From positions 1-64,000 of the forward strand of contig UQUL01000002.1 in the NCBI GenBank assembly GCA_900544235.1: a stretch of DNA of 64,000 nt, written 5' to 3'. The translations under genes were made by a program, and so were the position numbers. Of this stretch, positions 17,789 through 26,376 are shown one piece after another. The notes under the pieces were generated by a model. The model saw only the letters and a list, made by a program, of their open reading frames with translations, had not been told where the DNA came from and ran no database searches. Each line of letters starts with the position of its first letter. The stretch's first letter is position 1. The DNA is from an uncultured Collinsella sp. (GTDB lineage Bacteria > Actinomycetota > Coriobacteriia > Coriobacteriales > Coriobacteriaceae).

Positions 17789-19063
17789 CTACGGTGCCAG
17801 TGAAGCAAGTGGCGCGACTACGACACCGTCTTCCCGTCGGTAGGCAGTCGCGGTTCCAGTGAGAACGAGCAAGAAGGACGCTTCGCCTTGGTGGGTCGCA
17901 TCGATTTTAGATGCGAGTTTCTTGAGATTGGCGGCAGCGGTGTCTATAGGCTTTGAACCAAGCTTGACCTCAACCAGAGCGTACCTGCCGTCATCTAGCA
18001 CGAGTACGGCATCGGCTTCAAGGTCGGTCTTGTCCCGATAGTGGTAAACCTTGCCGCCAAGTAGATCCATATAGGTGCGCAGGTCACGGATGCACATCGA
18101 TTCAAACAGAAGCCCAAATGTTTCAAAATCTTCCAGGAGTTTTTGAGGCGTTGCCCCCAGGGCTGCGACCGCAAGCGATGGATCACAGAAATGGCGCGTC
18201 GGACTTGTCCGTACGGCGGTTTTTGAGCGGAGCCGCGGGGCCCATGCCTCGAGATCTTCGAAAACGCAGGAGCGGGTCAAGGCGTCGACATATTCAGAAA
18301 CGGTATTTCTTGAGGGAGGTTCTCCTTGCATGTCGGCGGCGATTGTGGCGAGCGATGCCTCTGTTGAGATATTGCGAGCGTAGCTTCGAATAATCTGGGC
18401 CATCCAAGTCTTATTTCTCCGCAGTCCATCAATCTCGTCGATATCGGAATCAAGCAGTTCCGAGATGTAATCAGGGGCCATGGATAGCGCAATCCCATGG
18501 TTTGGCTCGATAACCGCTTCAGGCCAACCTCCTCGGCAAAGTGAGTAGACGATACGTTCGATATCGAAGTCGACCATATCGGCAACATCGGTGTTTCCAT
18601 CAAACAGGCTTGCCAGCGAAACTGATCCTGTTGACTCGCGTGATTCAAAAAGTGACATCGGGCGCATGTTTATACGTGCTATGCGGCCGACTCCTGAGTG
18701 TGCCGGCATTTCGCTTGCCCGAGGCGTTGCGGAACCGGTGAGGATAAACCTGCCTCGTCCTTTGCCGCGGTCGATCGCGAACCTTACGGCGTCCCAAAGC
18801 TGTGGGGCCATTTGCCATTCATCGATGAGGCGTGGCTCATCTCCTTTGAGCAGGAGAGAGGGCTTCGAATCGGCAAGCTGGATGTAGCTCGGACCGTTAT
18901 CGGGGTCTTGCATGTAGATGCTGCTTGCGGCTGCCTGTTCAGCCGTTGCGGTCTTGCCGCACCATTTTGGCCCTTTGATTTGGACAGCCCCGGAAGATTT
19001 TAGTTTTCTGGCGAGCACTTTGTCTGCGACTCGTGGTAAATAACCGTGTTCAATCGAACTCAT
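17789..19063 (-). CDS. AAA family ATPase with DUF4143 domain
   Basis: 424 residues. The Walker A motif is GPKWCGKT at 31-38, Walker B-like PRLIDEWQ is at about 77-84, and sensor-like GRFILTGSA follows. The C-terminal part (about 220-420) is the DUF4143 domain with restriction-endonuclease-like features (DLEADAVLVLDDGRYALVEVKLG). Proteins of this AAA_14/DUF4143 class are common in gut anaerobes and archaea; their cellular role is not established. ATG 19063 follows AAGGAGGG. Three tandem direct repeats sit just upstream of its -10. Confidence 0.85.
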   Translation of the reverse strand: MSSIEHGYLPRVADKVLARKLKSSGAVQIKGPKWCGKTATAEQAAASSIYMQDPDNGPSYIQLADSKPSLLLKGDEPRLIDEWQMAPQLWDAVRFAIDRGKGRGRFILTGSATPRASEMPAHSGVGRIARINMRPMSLFESRESTGSVSLASLFDGNTDVADMVDFDIERIVYSLCRGGWPEAVIEPNHGIALSMAPDYISELLDSDIDEIDGLRRNKTWMAQIIRSYARNISTEASLATIAADMQGEPPSRNTVSEYVDALTRSCVFEDLEAWAPRLRSKTAVRTSPTRHFCDPSLAVAALGATPQKLLEDFETFGLLFESMCIRDLRTYMDLLGGKVYHYRDKTDLEADAVLVLDDGRYALVEVKLGSKPIDTAAANLKKLASKIDATHQGEASFLLVLTGTATAYRREDGVVVAPLASLAP

Positions 19064-19086
19064 GTCACCCTCCTTGCTAGCAGGGT

Positions 19087-19169
19087 ATTATATCGTTGAT
19101 TTGTGCAAGTTGGACGATTTAAATTGTGCAAGTTGGACGATTTAGATTGTGCAAGTTGGACATTATATC
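19087..19169 (-). promoter_or_regulatory. Promoter with three tandem 23-bp direct repeats
   Basis: TTGTGCAAGTTGGACGATTT occurs at 19101 and 19124 and in shortened form at 19147 (TTGTGCAAGTTGGAC), exactly 23 bases apart, about two helical turns. On the minus strand a perfect TATAAT lies at 19092-19087, 24-29 bases before the ATPase start codon. The repeats cover the -35 area and upstream, so they are probably binding sites for a regulator. Too few copies for an origin or CRISPR. Confidence 0.65.
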
Positions 19170-19201
19170 TAGTAAACATTCATGATGCCAAAAGAGAAGC
19201 C

Positions 19202-19543
19202 CTAGAGTCTCCAGGCCTTTGTCGTATAACGCATGATGTCAAGAATGTCGGCCTTGATGTTTGGCGGCAGGGCTTTGAAGAGCGATAGATATTCGTCTTC
19301 CTGAGCAGTAAAAAACGCAGGGCTTCCGTCTGGATCTTTGGTATAGCCAAGGATATCGTTGGGCGTGCATCCAAAGAGATCGCACAATGCAACAATGCGG
19401 TCCTCTCCTAGTTTTGCCCGACCTGTTTCCCATGCACTATATGTCGCCTTGCTAACGCCAAGACTGTCCGCAATTTGAAGCTGAGTAAGCCCTGACTTTT
19501 TGCGGATTCTGGCGAGTGCGGTATGTTTATTGGTCACATCCAT
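19202..19543 (-). CDS. XRE-family transcriptional regulator
   Basis: 113 residues. A Cro/C1-type helix-turn-helix fills about 8-62 (ALARIRKKSGLTQLQIADSLGVSKATYSAWETGR), followed by a helical tail. ATG 19543 follows GGGAG with fair spacing; an in-frame ATG at 19570 has none. It is divergent from the Hsp70-like gene with about 150 bases between, so it may control that block, the DUF4143 ATPase gene, or both. Confidence 0.85.
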   Translation of the reverse strand: MDVTNKHTALARIRKKSGLTQLQIADSLGVSKATYSAWETGRAKLGEDRIVALCDLFGCTPNDILGYTKDPDGSPAFFTAQEDEYLSLFKALPPNIKADILDIMRYTTKAWRL

Positions 19544-19625
19544 GTCGCTCCCGTCTGATATCAAGAGCAACTTTGCATTTCGGTGCCGGTCAAATGTCTA
19601 ACTGGATTGTCCCTAGGTGCAATAA

Positions 19626-19653
19626 TTGACATAAAGTCTAATTTGAATAAACT
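19626..19653 (+). promoter_or_regulatory. Likely promoter of the Hsp70/FtsK block
   Basis: TTGACA, 16 bases, TAAACT, ending 38 bases before the Hsp70-like start. The element GTCTAA is repeated nearby at about 19594 and 19635, and an inverted AGAC lies at about 19670. These could be sites for the divergent XRE regulator. Confidence 0.5.
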
Positions 19654-19690
19654 CAAAACCAATAAAAATAGACATCGAGGAATGGTGGCT

Positions 19691-21250
19691 ATGGGGAGAG
19701 TTGTTGGAATCGATCTTGGGACGACCTATTCGGCCGTCGCTGTGCTGGGAGACGATGGACTTCCCGAAATACTGAAGAATGCGGACGGAGAACCGACTAC
19801 ACCTTCGGTTGTTTTATTCCAATCATTTGACGGAAAAGACGAGCCGCTTGTTGGAACGATGGCCAAGCATTCGGCGGCAAGTGATCCCGATAATGTTGTC
19901 CAGTTCGTTAAACGGCAGATGGGAAATCCGGATTGGAGATTCGACTCCGACTCGGGCGTTTCCTACTCTGCAGAAGAGGTTTCCTCCCTTATTATCAAAA
20001 AATTATTGCAAGATGCCGAGCAGGCACTTGGAGAAGAAGTATGCGGAGCCGTGATTACGGTTCCCGCATATTTTGATGATGCAAGAAGAACTGCGACAAA
20101 GCAGGCAGGTGTAATTGCGGGCACCAAAGTGCTTCGCGTGTTGAATGAACCGACGGCCGCAGCCCTTTCCTTTGGTCTCGATACCGAGAAGAACGGCGTC
20201 ACGCTTGTCTATGATCTGGGCGGCGGAACGTTCGACGTGACGCTTCTTAAGATAGAGGACGGTTGCTTTACGGTTATCGGAACCGATGGCGATAGAAACC
20301 TGGGAGGATTCGATTTCGATAACGCTCTAATGTCGTTTGTGGCAGAAGAACTCTCGAAACAGGGTGCCGGTAATGTTCTCGATGATTATCTGATAAGTGC
20401 CGAGCTTCGAGAGAAATGCGAAATGGTTAAGCGCACTCTTTCGAACGTGCCAAAGGCAAACCTCCATATTTCGAAGAACGGAAAGCCTTATCGTGTGGCT
20501 ATTTCTCGCGAAGATTTCGAGCGGGCGAGTAGGTCGCTCCTGAATCGAACGCAGGAGCTGGTCGAGGACGTGCTCGAGGACACCGGTTATTCATGGGGTC
20601 AGATCGATCATGTGGTCCTTGTTGGTGGCTCAACGCGTATGCCAATGGTGCACAAGTTAATCGAAGACATTTCGGGGATGAAACCCGAGCTTGGGGTAAA
20701 TCCCGATGAGGCTGTCGCCATGGGGGCTGCCGTTCAGGCCGCAATAGAAATGGAATCGAGTATTGACGTGGCAGGGTCGGCAGAAAATGGTTTGCCGGAT
20801 ATGCCCCTCTTTACGGCTCCGAGCGTAGTCATTGCCGATGTTACCTCGCAACCTTTGGGGGTTGTGATGCTCGGGAAAGACGGCAAAGACTACAACAATG
20901 TCGTGATTCCGAGGAATTCACCGGTGCCGGGGAGTTATTCGCAGGACGCAGCAACGGTGAGTGAGAACCAGTCGTACGTCGATGTCCAGGTGACACAAGG
21001 CGATGACCCAGACTTGAACTATGTGGTCATTATCGGTTCAAAGGAAATACCGCTTCCGCCCGGGTTGCCCAAGGGATCTCCCGTCCGCGTGGTTTACGAA
21101 TACGACAGAGAACAAACCGTGCATATCCGTCTATATGCCGGGGGGAGCGGCCAGCTGTATGGCGAGTTCGAAATCGACCGTGTGGCGAATATGGATGAAC
21201 GGCAGCTCGATACTGCCGTTAACAAGATGAAGAACATCGAAATTGGATAG
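19691..21250 (+). CDS. Short Hsp70 (DnaK-like) protein
   Basis: 519 residues. The nucleotide-binding domain is complete (VGIDLGTTYSAVAV near the start, DLGGGTFDVTLL, VVLVGGSTRMPMV). It is followed by a beta substrate-binding region (about 385-500), and the protein ends there: the alpha-helical lid of DnaK (630 residues at 36683) is missing. ATG 19691 is chosen; ATG 19682 adds three residues. It heads a run of closely spaced genes with a J-like protein, a GrpE-like protein and an FtsK-type ATPase, so it is likely a dedicated chaperone for that machine, not a general heat-shock protein. Confidence 0.85.
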   Translation: MGRVVGIDLGTTYSAVAVLGDDGLPEILKNADGEPTTPSVVLFQSFDGKDEPLVGTMAKHSAASDPDNVVQFVKRQMGNPDWRFDSDSGVSYSAEEVSSLIIKKLLQDAEQALGEEVCGAVITVPAYFDDARRTATKQAGVIAGTKVLRVLNEPTAAALSFGLDTEKNGVTLVYDLGGGTFDVTLLKIEDGCFTVIGTDGDRNLGGFDFDNALMSFVAEELSKQGAGNVLDDYLISAELREKCEMVKRTLSNVPKANLHISKNGKPYRVAISREDFERASRSLLNRTQELVEDVLEDTGYSWGQIDHVVLVGGSTRMPMVHKLIEDISGMKPELGVNPDEAVAMGAAVQAAIEMESSIDVAGSAENGLPDMPLFTAPSVVIADVTSQPLGVVMLGKDGKDYNNVVIPRNSPVPGSYSQDAATVSENQSYVDVQVTQGDDPDLNYVVIIGSKEIPLPPGLPKGSPVRVVYEYDREQTVHIRLYAGGSGQLYGEFEIDRVANMDERQLDTAVNKMKNIEIG

Positions 21251-21259
21251 GGGACACTG

Positions 21260-22369
21260 ATGGAAGAATTTGTTGACTACTATGAAATTCTCGAGCTGGA
21301 AAAGAATGCGCCGATTGAGGAGATTGAAGAGGCGATTAAGAAAACACGAAAGCGCTTCAGGCGTCTCGAAGGATCTCCGGATGCTATGCAAAGAGCGAAC
21401 GCCGAAAGGATGATGCAGCTCTTAAATGAAGCAGATTCGTTGTTTCACAACAGTTCAAAACGCTTGGAATACGATGCCACATATGATAGCGGGAAGAGTG
21501 ACAGCAAGAGGGACCTGGAAAAAGACGCCCGTGCTGCAACCGCCGAGAAAGACTGGACATCAGAAGCGAAAGATTATTTCAAAAACGGTCAGAGTGCCAA
21601 CGCTTGTTTTGCCGCTAGGGAGGCAACAAGGAATTGCTCAACCGATGCGGAAGCATGGCTTGTGTGGGCTCTGGCAGCATATTCGATGGACAAGTATGAC
21701 GAATCCATTTTTGCTGCATCCGAGTTGCTGAAGCTTGGCTCGAATCAGGCGACCGCTCATAGGCTGTTGGGCGACTCGTACATAATGATTGATAAATACG
21801 CAGACGCCGAGGCTGAGTTTCTGAAGGCCCAGCAGATTGATAAGAGCGACTATACGATTATGGCGCGCTTGGTTGATGCGCGTTATCTTCAGGGGAAATT
21901 TGACCAGGCCCTCACTATGGCGCGCAATCTTCATGAGGCACATCCGGATTATGGACCCGTCCTAAGCTCGTTATGCCGGTGTCTAGAGACGGATGTCGAG
22001 AACAAAATGAGCTCAAAGGATAATGCTGGCTATTTCACCAATATGAAACAAATCCAGCATGCTGAACTTGTCGTTAGTGAAATGCGCGCGTTGGGAAATA
22101 TCGACAAGGCTGATGAGGAATGGATTGAGAAAATGGAGGGCCTTATCGACTGGGCGCGTAAAAGGCACTACATTGCACCGGCCCGATGGTTTTGGATTCT
22201 CTGCGGCTTGACCTTCTTATTTATGATAAGCGGGTCAAGTGGCGCTCCCTTGACGCTCGTTCTGTTCTTTGGGCTGCTCCTGTATGCATTCTTCTTTGTT
22301 GTACCGACCGGATGGATGATCAATGCCCGTAAATTAGGAGAGCTTGCAAAGAGGACAGGGCTCCAATAA
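21260..22369 (+). CDS. J-like/TPR membrane protein
   Basis: 369 residues. Residues 1-75 resemble a J domain (DYYEILELEKNAPIEEIEEAIKK, NEADSLFHNSSKRLEYD), but the loop that should hold HPD reads GSPD, so the histidine needed to stimulate Hsp70 ATPase is absent. About 105-230 form TPR-like repeats (SANACFAAREATRNCSTDAE, ATAHRLLGDSYIMIDKYADA). Two TM segments are near the C-terminus (about 310-355). It starts 9 bases after the Hsp70 gene and overlaps the next start by one base. It may tether the chaperone to the membrane. Confidence 0.8.
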   Translation: MEEFVDYYEILELEKNAPIEEIEEAIKKTRKRFRRLEGSPDAMQRANAERMMQLLNEADSLFHNSSKRLEYDATYDSGKSDSKRDLEKDARAATAEKDWTSEAKDYFKNGQSANACFAAREATRNCSTDAEAWLVWALAAYSMDKYDESIFAASELLKLGSNQATAHRLLGDSYIMIDKYADAEAEFLKAQQIDKSDYTIMARLVDARYLQGKFDQALTMARNLHEAHPDYGPVLSSLCRCLETDVENKMSSKDNAGYFTNMKQIQHAELVVSEMRALGNIDKADEEWIEKMEGLIDWARKRHYIAPARWFWILCGLTFLFMISGSSGAPLTLVLFFGLLLYAFFFVVPTGWMINARKLGELAKRTGLQ

Positions 22370-22815
22370 TGGACGTGCGCTGGGACCAAGCACTTGACAG
22401 CTTGGAGATGGATCGCCAAGCAATTATTGACTGTACAGAACGGCTCAGAGCGTCTCTTGCTTCTCTCAAATCAGATTCAAGAAAAATCAAAGACTTGGCC
22501 ACTGGCGAAGCTTATGCAGGATTATTCAGTGAGCTGCTGCTTGCCGTTGATAGAGTCAAGAATGAGCCGCTGTCAGAGGACTTGAGGTCTTCGATTGTGG
22601 ATGAGATTATCGAGGTTTGTAGCCATTACGGGCTTGAGCCTGTTCTGTGTGACGAGACGGTTAATCTACATGAGCATGAAATCGTTGGATTGATTAAGAC
22701 AGACGACGCCTTCAAAGATGGAAAGGTGGCTCGAGTAGAGCGAGACGGTTACAGGATTGGCGGAAGACTTCTCCGCCCAGCGCGAGTGGTTGTCTTTCGG
22801 CACGAAGAGGACTGA
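22369..22815 (+). CDS. GrpE-like nucleotide exchange factor
   Basis: 148 residues. An N-terminal helical part is followed by a beta domain ending in DGYRIGGRLLRPARVVVF, which matches the GrpE C-terminal signature (GY...RVLRPA.V.V). It is shorter than housekeeping GrpE (280 residues at 38578 in this genome) and lacks its long coiled coil. Start and stop overlap both neighbours by one base. It probably recharges the Hsp70 encoded two genes upstream. Confidence 0.75.
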   Translation: MDVRWDQALDSLEMDRQAIIDCTERLRASLASLKSDSRKIKDLATGEAYAGLFSELLLAVDRVKNEPLSEDLRSSIVDEIIEVCSHYGLEPVLCDETVNLHEHEIVGLIKTDDAFKDGKVARVERDGYRIGGRLLRPARVVVFRHEED

Positions 22816-25520
22816 TGGCCAATATGTCGCTGGAAGAGACCTATGCCGAAATGAGGCAAGCGCTCAGCGAGGTCAAGGAATGCCAGGCTCATCTGCTGGG
22901 AGCTTGTGAATCCCAATCTGCCTCCGTTGACACGTGGTTGAAGATGACGCTGAAGGAGAGACAGGAGGCAAAAACACGAGCGCTCAATAAACTCAGCATC
23001 CGGGAGAAGCGTCGCAACGCCCTTTCGAAAAAGCGGGTGCAGGATACCGTTGACGAGTTGCTGGCGATCGAGGAAGGCTCGGCCCTCAATGCCGCCGAGT
23101 ATATCCAGATTGGATCGATGTCGAAAACTTCAAAACGTGACGATTTGTTTACGGTGCCCTTTATCGTTCCGTTGCTTGGTCACGGCAATATCGTGATGTC
23201 GGTTTCAGGCGAGGGCTGCATTTCAGACGGGGTAGTGCGCGAGGTAGAGGCCAAGACGCTTTTATCGACCTCAGCGTCGCAAGTTGAAATCATTAGTTTT
23301 GACCCGGCACTAAAAAACATCGAGGCTCCTTTTTCGACGATTGGCCGGAACGGGCAAGGCGAGGCAGCGGTCAGGTATTTGCATTCGAGAGGCGAACTCG
23401 ATGCCTTACTTAACGAGCTGACCGACCGTGTGACGCAAATCAACAACGAGTTGCTGTCAGACGATGAGAGCCTGGCGGTATATCACCAACGGGTCGGAAT
23501 GCCGGTCGAGAAGTACCAGCTCGTTGTGATCCACGATATGCCGATGGGAATGGCTGCCGAGCAATACGACCGTATCTGCTCGCTGATGAAGGCGGCCCCA
23601 AAGGCAGGCACTTCTTTCCTAATGATACAACCTAAGATGGACGACTTGCCCAAATGGTATTGCGAGAAGAAACGTTCCTATCCTGTTTCGGAGCGTCTCG
23701 AACTATTCTCGGGCAGTCATGCCCGATGGCTGGGTCACGATGGCTACGATGTTGAGCTCTATGAGCTTGACACGATTGAATCGGCGCAAGCCGCCGAGCG
23801 GATGGCCCGATCAGCGGCAGAGCTGCGGTTGCCCGAAGTAAAGATCGAGTCGGTGCTTCCCGCGGAGTATTGGATGGAGACGAGTGAGGACGGAGTCACG
23901 TTCTCGCTGGGTCTGCGTGGAACTCAGACGGTTGATGTCACGATTGGCTCGAATGAGACTCAAAGACATAATGCACTGATAACCGGCGCGGTCGGACAGG
24001 GTAAATCGAATCTGTTGAAAGATATCATCTACGGTTTGTGCGCCAGGTATTCTCCCGACGAGTTGGAACTCTATCTGTTTGATTTCAAAGAGGGCGTTAC
24101 CCTGTTTCCCATGGCTCCCACGCCGGATTCCCCCGAGTATCTACCGCAGGTAAAGGCATTTGGGCTTGAGGCCGATGAAGACTTTGCCATGGATGTGCTG
24201 AATTCCATAGCCGCCGAGGCCAAACGGAGGGCCGCTGCGATCAAGCCTTACGGAGATAATCTGCTCAAGTATCGGCGCAATAGCGGGAATAAGATGCCGC
24301 GTATCGTTGTGGTCATTGATGAGTTCCAGCTATTTTTAGAGGGCGCAAGAGGCAAGGAAGCCTGTGAACTTTTGGAACGCATCGTTCGCCTCTATCGTGC
24401 ATACGGTATTCACGTGATATTGGCGTCACAAAGTATCGGCGGGATAACCAATCTTGCCATTTCCCAGGGCAAGTTCTTCGCACAGTTTCCTATCCGTATC
24501 GGACTGAAAAACTCGCCGGCGGAGTCGCGGGCGACTTTCGGACCCTTTAACGAGGCGGCTGCTAGCCTAAGGTTCAGGGGACAGGCGATTCTGAACGAAG
24601 ATTACGGAAATCCGAGCGCAAATGTGACGGTGCTTACGCCGTTTGCTGAGGATGCCACGTTGGACAGTCTCAGGAACAAGTTCTATGCAATGCCAAAAGG
24701 GCACCTTGATGAACCGGTGGTTTTCGACGGAAGCACTCTGCCGGAGTTGACTGAGGCCCTCCTTGAGCAGAACGACATAGATTCAGGTAACGTGCCGAGC
24801 GCCTTGCTTGGCCGGGGTGTTTCTGCTGGGTTGGCACCGATATATTTCCCGTTTGAAAGAGCTGCGGGAAGCAATATCGCTCTTGTGGGCAGGGGAACGC
24901 TGCCAGGGCTCGGTGGTCTTCCGAATTCTGTCGATCTTGCGGCGTGTGTTATGGAAACGCTTGTTTTATCGCTTGCACGCTATGAGCGAGGCGCTGAGTT
25001 TGCTGTAGTGGAGGATGGCGCGCGCCATGTTTCTAATTCGACTCTGGAGATATGCGCTCGTGCGGGGGTTTCTCCGGAGGTCGTGCCTTCGGACGAAGCG
25101 GCTGCATGGATTACCAATTGTCTTCAGAGAAATGATGTCGGGGAAGAATGTGGGCGGGAGCGGTTTGTGTTGGTGCCGAATGCGGACTCACTAGGATCTT
25201 TCGACTTTGGTGCTCAGCAGAAGATTCAAAAGGTATTCCGCGAGGCTCCTATGCACGGAATCCACTTTGTCTGCCATTGGCAAAACCCCGTAGCGCTTTC
25301 AGCGCAGTTGGGTTCATCGGGACTGTCGTCTTTTGACGGCGTGGCGTGTCTGTTTGGCTCGAATGTCGCAGCGAAGCAGTTGGATGGCCCGCTGTGCCAG
25401 TGGAACGGGCAAGAGAACCGGGTCCTTTACAAGGAGGCTTCTTCGGGACGTCCCTCAATGAAGCTCATGCCCTTTGTCGCAACGCGATTATGGAGGAGGG
25501 GCGACGATGAGCAGGAATGA
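22815..25520 (+). CDS. FtsK/SpoIIIE (EssC/EccC-like) ATPase
   Basis: 901 residues. An N-terminal coiled coil (about 1-90) and linker domain precede one complete FtsK-type P-loop domain: Walker A GAVGQGKSN at about 391-399, Walker B RIVVVIDEF at about 496-504, and an ASQS sensor. A second, degenerate domain (about 660-890) lacks a usable Walker A lysine. The layout recalls the EccC/EssC ATPases of type VII secretion more than DNA translocases; there is no gamma domain and no TM helix. It starts at the last base of the GrpE-like stop codon. I infer that it powers export of a protein from this locus. Confidence 0.82.
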   Translation: MANMSLEETYAEMRQALSEVKECQAHLLGACESQSASVDTWLKMTLKERQEAKTRALNKLSIREKRRNALSKKRVQDTVDELLAIEEGSALNAAEYIQIGSMSKTSKRDDLFTVPFIVPLLGHGNIVMSVSGEGCISDGVVREVEAKTLLSTSASQVEIISFDPALKNIEAPFSTIGRNGQGEAAVRYLHSRGELDALLNELTDRVTQINNELLSDDESLAVYHQRVGMPVEKYQLVVIHDMPMGMAAEQYDRICSLMKAAPKAGTSFLMIQPKMDDLPKWYCEKKRSYPVSERLELFSGSHARWLGHDGYDVELYELDTIESAQAAERMARSAAELRLPEVKIESVLPAEYWMETSEDGVTFSLGLRGTQTVDVTIGSNETQRHNALITGAVGQGKSNLLKDIIYGLCARYSPDELELYLFDFKEGVTLFPMAPTPDSPEYLPQVKAFGLEADEDFAMDVLNSIAAEAKRRAAAIKPYGDNLLKYRRNSGNKMPRIVVVIDEFQLFLEGARGKEACELLERIVRLYRAYGIHVILASQSIGGITNLAISQGKFFAQFPIRIGLKNSPAESRATFGPFNEAAASLRFRGQAILNEDYGNPSANVTVLTPFAEDATLDSLRNKFYAMPKGHLDEPVVFDGSTLPELTEALLEQNDIDSGNVPSALLGRGVSAGLAPIYFPFERAAGSNIALVGRGTLPGLGGLPNSVDLAACVMETLVLSLARYERGAEFAVVEDGARHVSNSTLEICARAGVSPEVVPSDEAAAWITNCLQRNDVGEECGRERFVLVPNADSLGSFDFGAQQKIQKVFREAPMHGIHFVCHWQNPVALSAQLGSSGLSSFDGVACLFGSNVAAKQLDGPLCQWNGQENRVLYKEASSGRPSMKLMPFVATRLWRRGDDEQE

Positions 25521-26094
25521 TTTGTACGAAAGGTATCTGTCCGAAGCAGAACGATTTCTAAAATCGGAGGCGTCGACCGCCCAGCTTGTTAAGCAGGAGT
25601 GCGATCGTTGTGATCGGGAGTCGATTTCTGCGAGGAACATGGCGGGCAAAAAGAAAGCGGAGATAGATCGCCTGGCGCATCAAGCACAGGAGGCTTTTTC
25701 GCAATTGTCTAAACGACTTGCGAGGAGTCACGCGAAGGACGTCGGCGCTGCGCTTCCGAACATGGTAAGACCGATTGCGTCGAATGAAGACGCTGCCGAG
25801 CTTGCCTCTTCGTTATCAGGGCTTATCAAGAAAATCGATTGCTATATCGAGATGATTGAAAAAGATACGTCTGTGGACGAGTTGAGTCAGCGATCTTCAA
25901 ATGCACTGGATGCTCGACGGGCGGCTCTTGACCGGAAGCGTCTTCTGATGGAAGAAGAGAAGGCGATGCTGGATCCTCTTCCCGTTAAAGCCGAGGAGTC
26001 GAAAGGCGGCTGCCTTTCTCGGGCGGCGATTCTATGCGCGTGCTGTATTGGGGTAATTTCGCTTATTGCGAATGCGCTATTTGGGTTGTTGTGA
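25507..26094 (+). CDS. Coiled-coil protein with C-terminal membrane anchor
   Basis: 195 residues. Residues 1-165 are predicted helical with heptad-like patterns. A single hydrophobic segment, about 172-195 (AAILCACCIGVISLIANALFGLL), ends the protein, so it should be tail-anchored facing the cytoplasm. I know no family for it. It overlaps the ATPase gene by 14 bases, which implies translational coupling and a shared complex. Confidence 0.75.
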   Translation: MSRNDLYERYLSEAERFLKSEASTAQLVKQECDRCDRESISARNMAGKKKAEIDRLAHQAQEAFSQLSKRLARSHAKDVGAALPNMVRPIASNEDAAELASSLSGLIKKIDCYIEMIEKDTSVDELSQRSSNALDARRAALDRKRLLMEEEKAMLDPLPVKAEESKGGCLSRAAILCACCIGVISLIANALFGLL

Positions 26095-26112
26095 CAACGG
26101 AAAGGAACAGAA

Positions 26113-26376
26113 ATGAGTCAGAACATCGGCCAGCTCGTTGCAGAGCTGAACGCGTTGGTGTCGAAGATGGAGACGCAGCGAGGTGTGTGCGTCACGGTGG
26201 CGGACGATCTCGATTCACTGCACGACATGCTTAACGCGGCAATGGAAGGAACAAATTCGACCGCTCAAAATGAGGCGGTTGGGCAGCTTGGAGCGGCAGC
26301 GGCAAAGCTGCTCGAGGCGGGTGGCCTTATCAGTACGGCATGCGATGTGGTCAGCACGTATGCAAGTACGCTCTAG
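26113..26376 (+). CDS. Small helical protein, possible WXG100-like secreted subunit
   Basis: 87 residues, helical, with a central break around TNSTAQN, size and helical-hairpin outline like ESAT-6/WXG100 proteins. The WXG motif itself is absent and there is no signal peptide or membrane segment. The start follows CGGAAAGGAACAG. Its place directly after an FtsK-like ATPase and its anchored partner makes it the best candidate for an export substrate or structural subunit, but this rests on context. Confidence 0.7.
   Translation: MSQNIGQLVAELNALVSKMETQRGVCVTVADDLDSLHDMLNAAMEGTNSTAQNEAVGQLGAAAAKLLEAGGLISTACDVVSTYASTL

Noticed and set aside
19101..19169. CRISPR array or origin iterons
   Set aside because: Only three head-to-tail units without spacers, no cas genes, no replication gene, and placement exactly at a promoter.
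26113..26376. Calling the 87-residue protein a WXG100 protein outright
   Set aside because: No WXG motif at the turn and no C-terminal YxxxD/E signal; only size, helicity and context support it.
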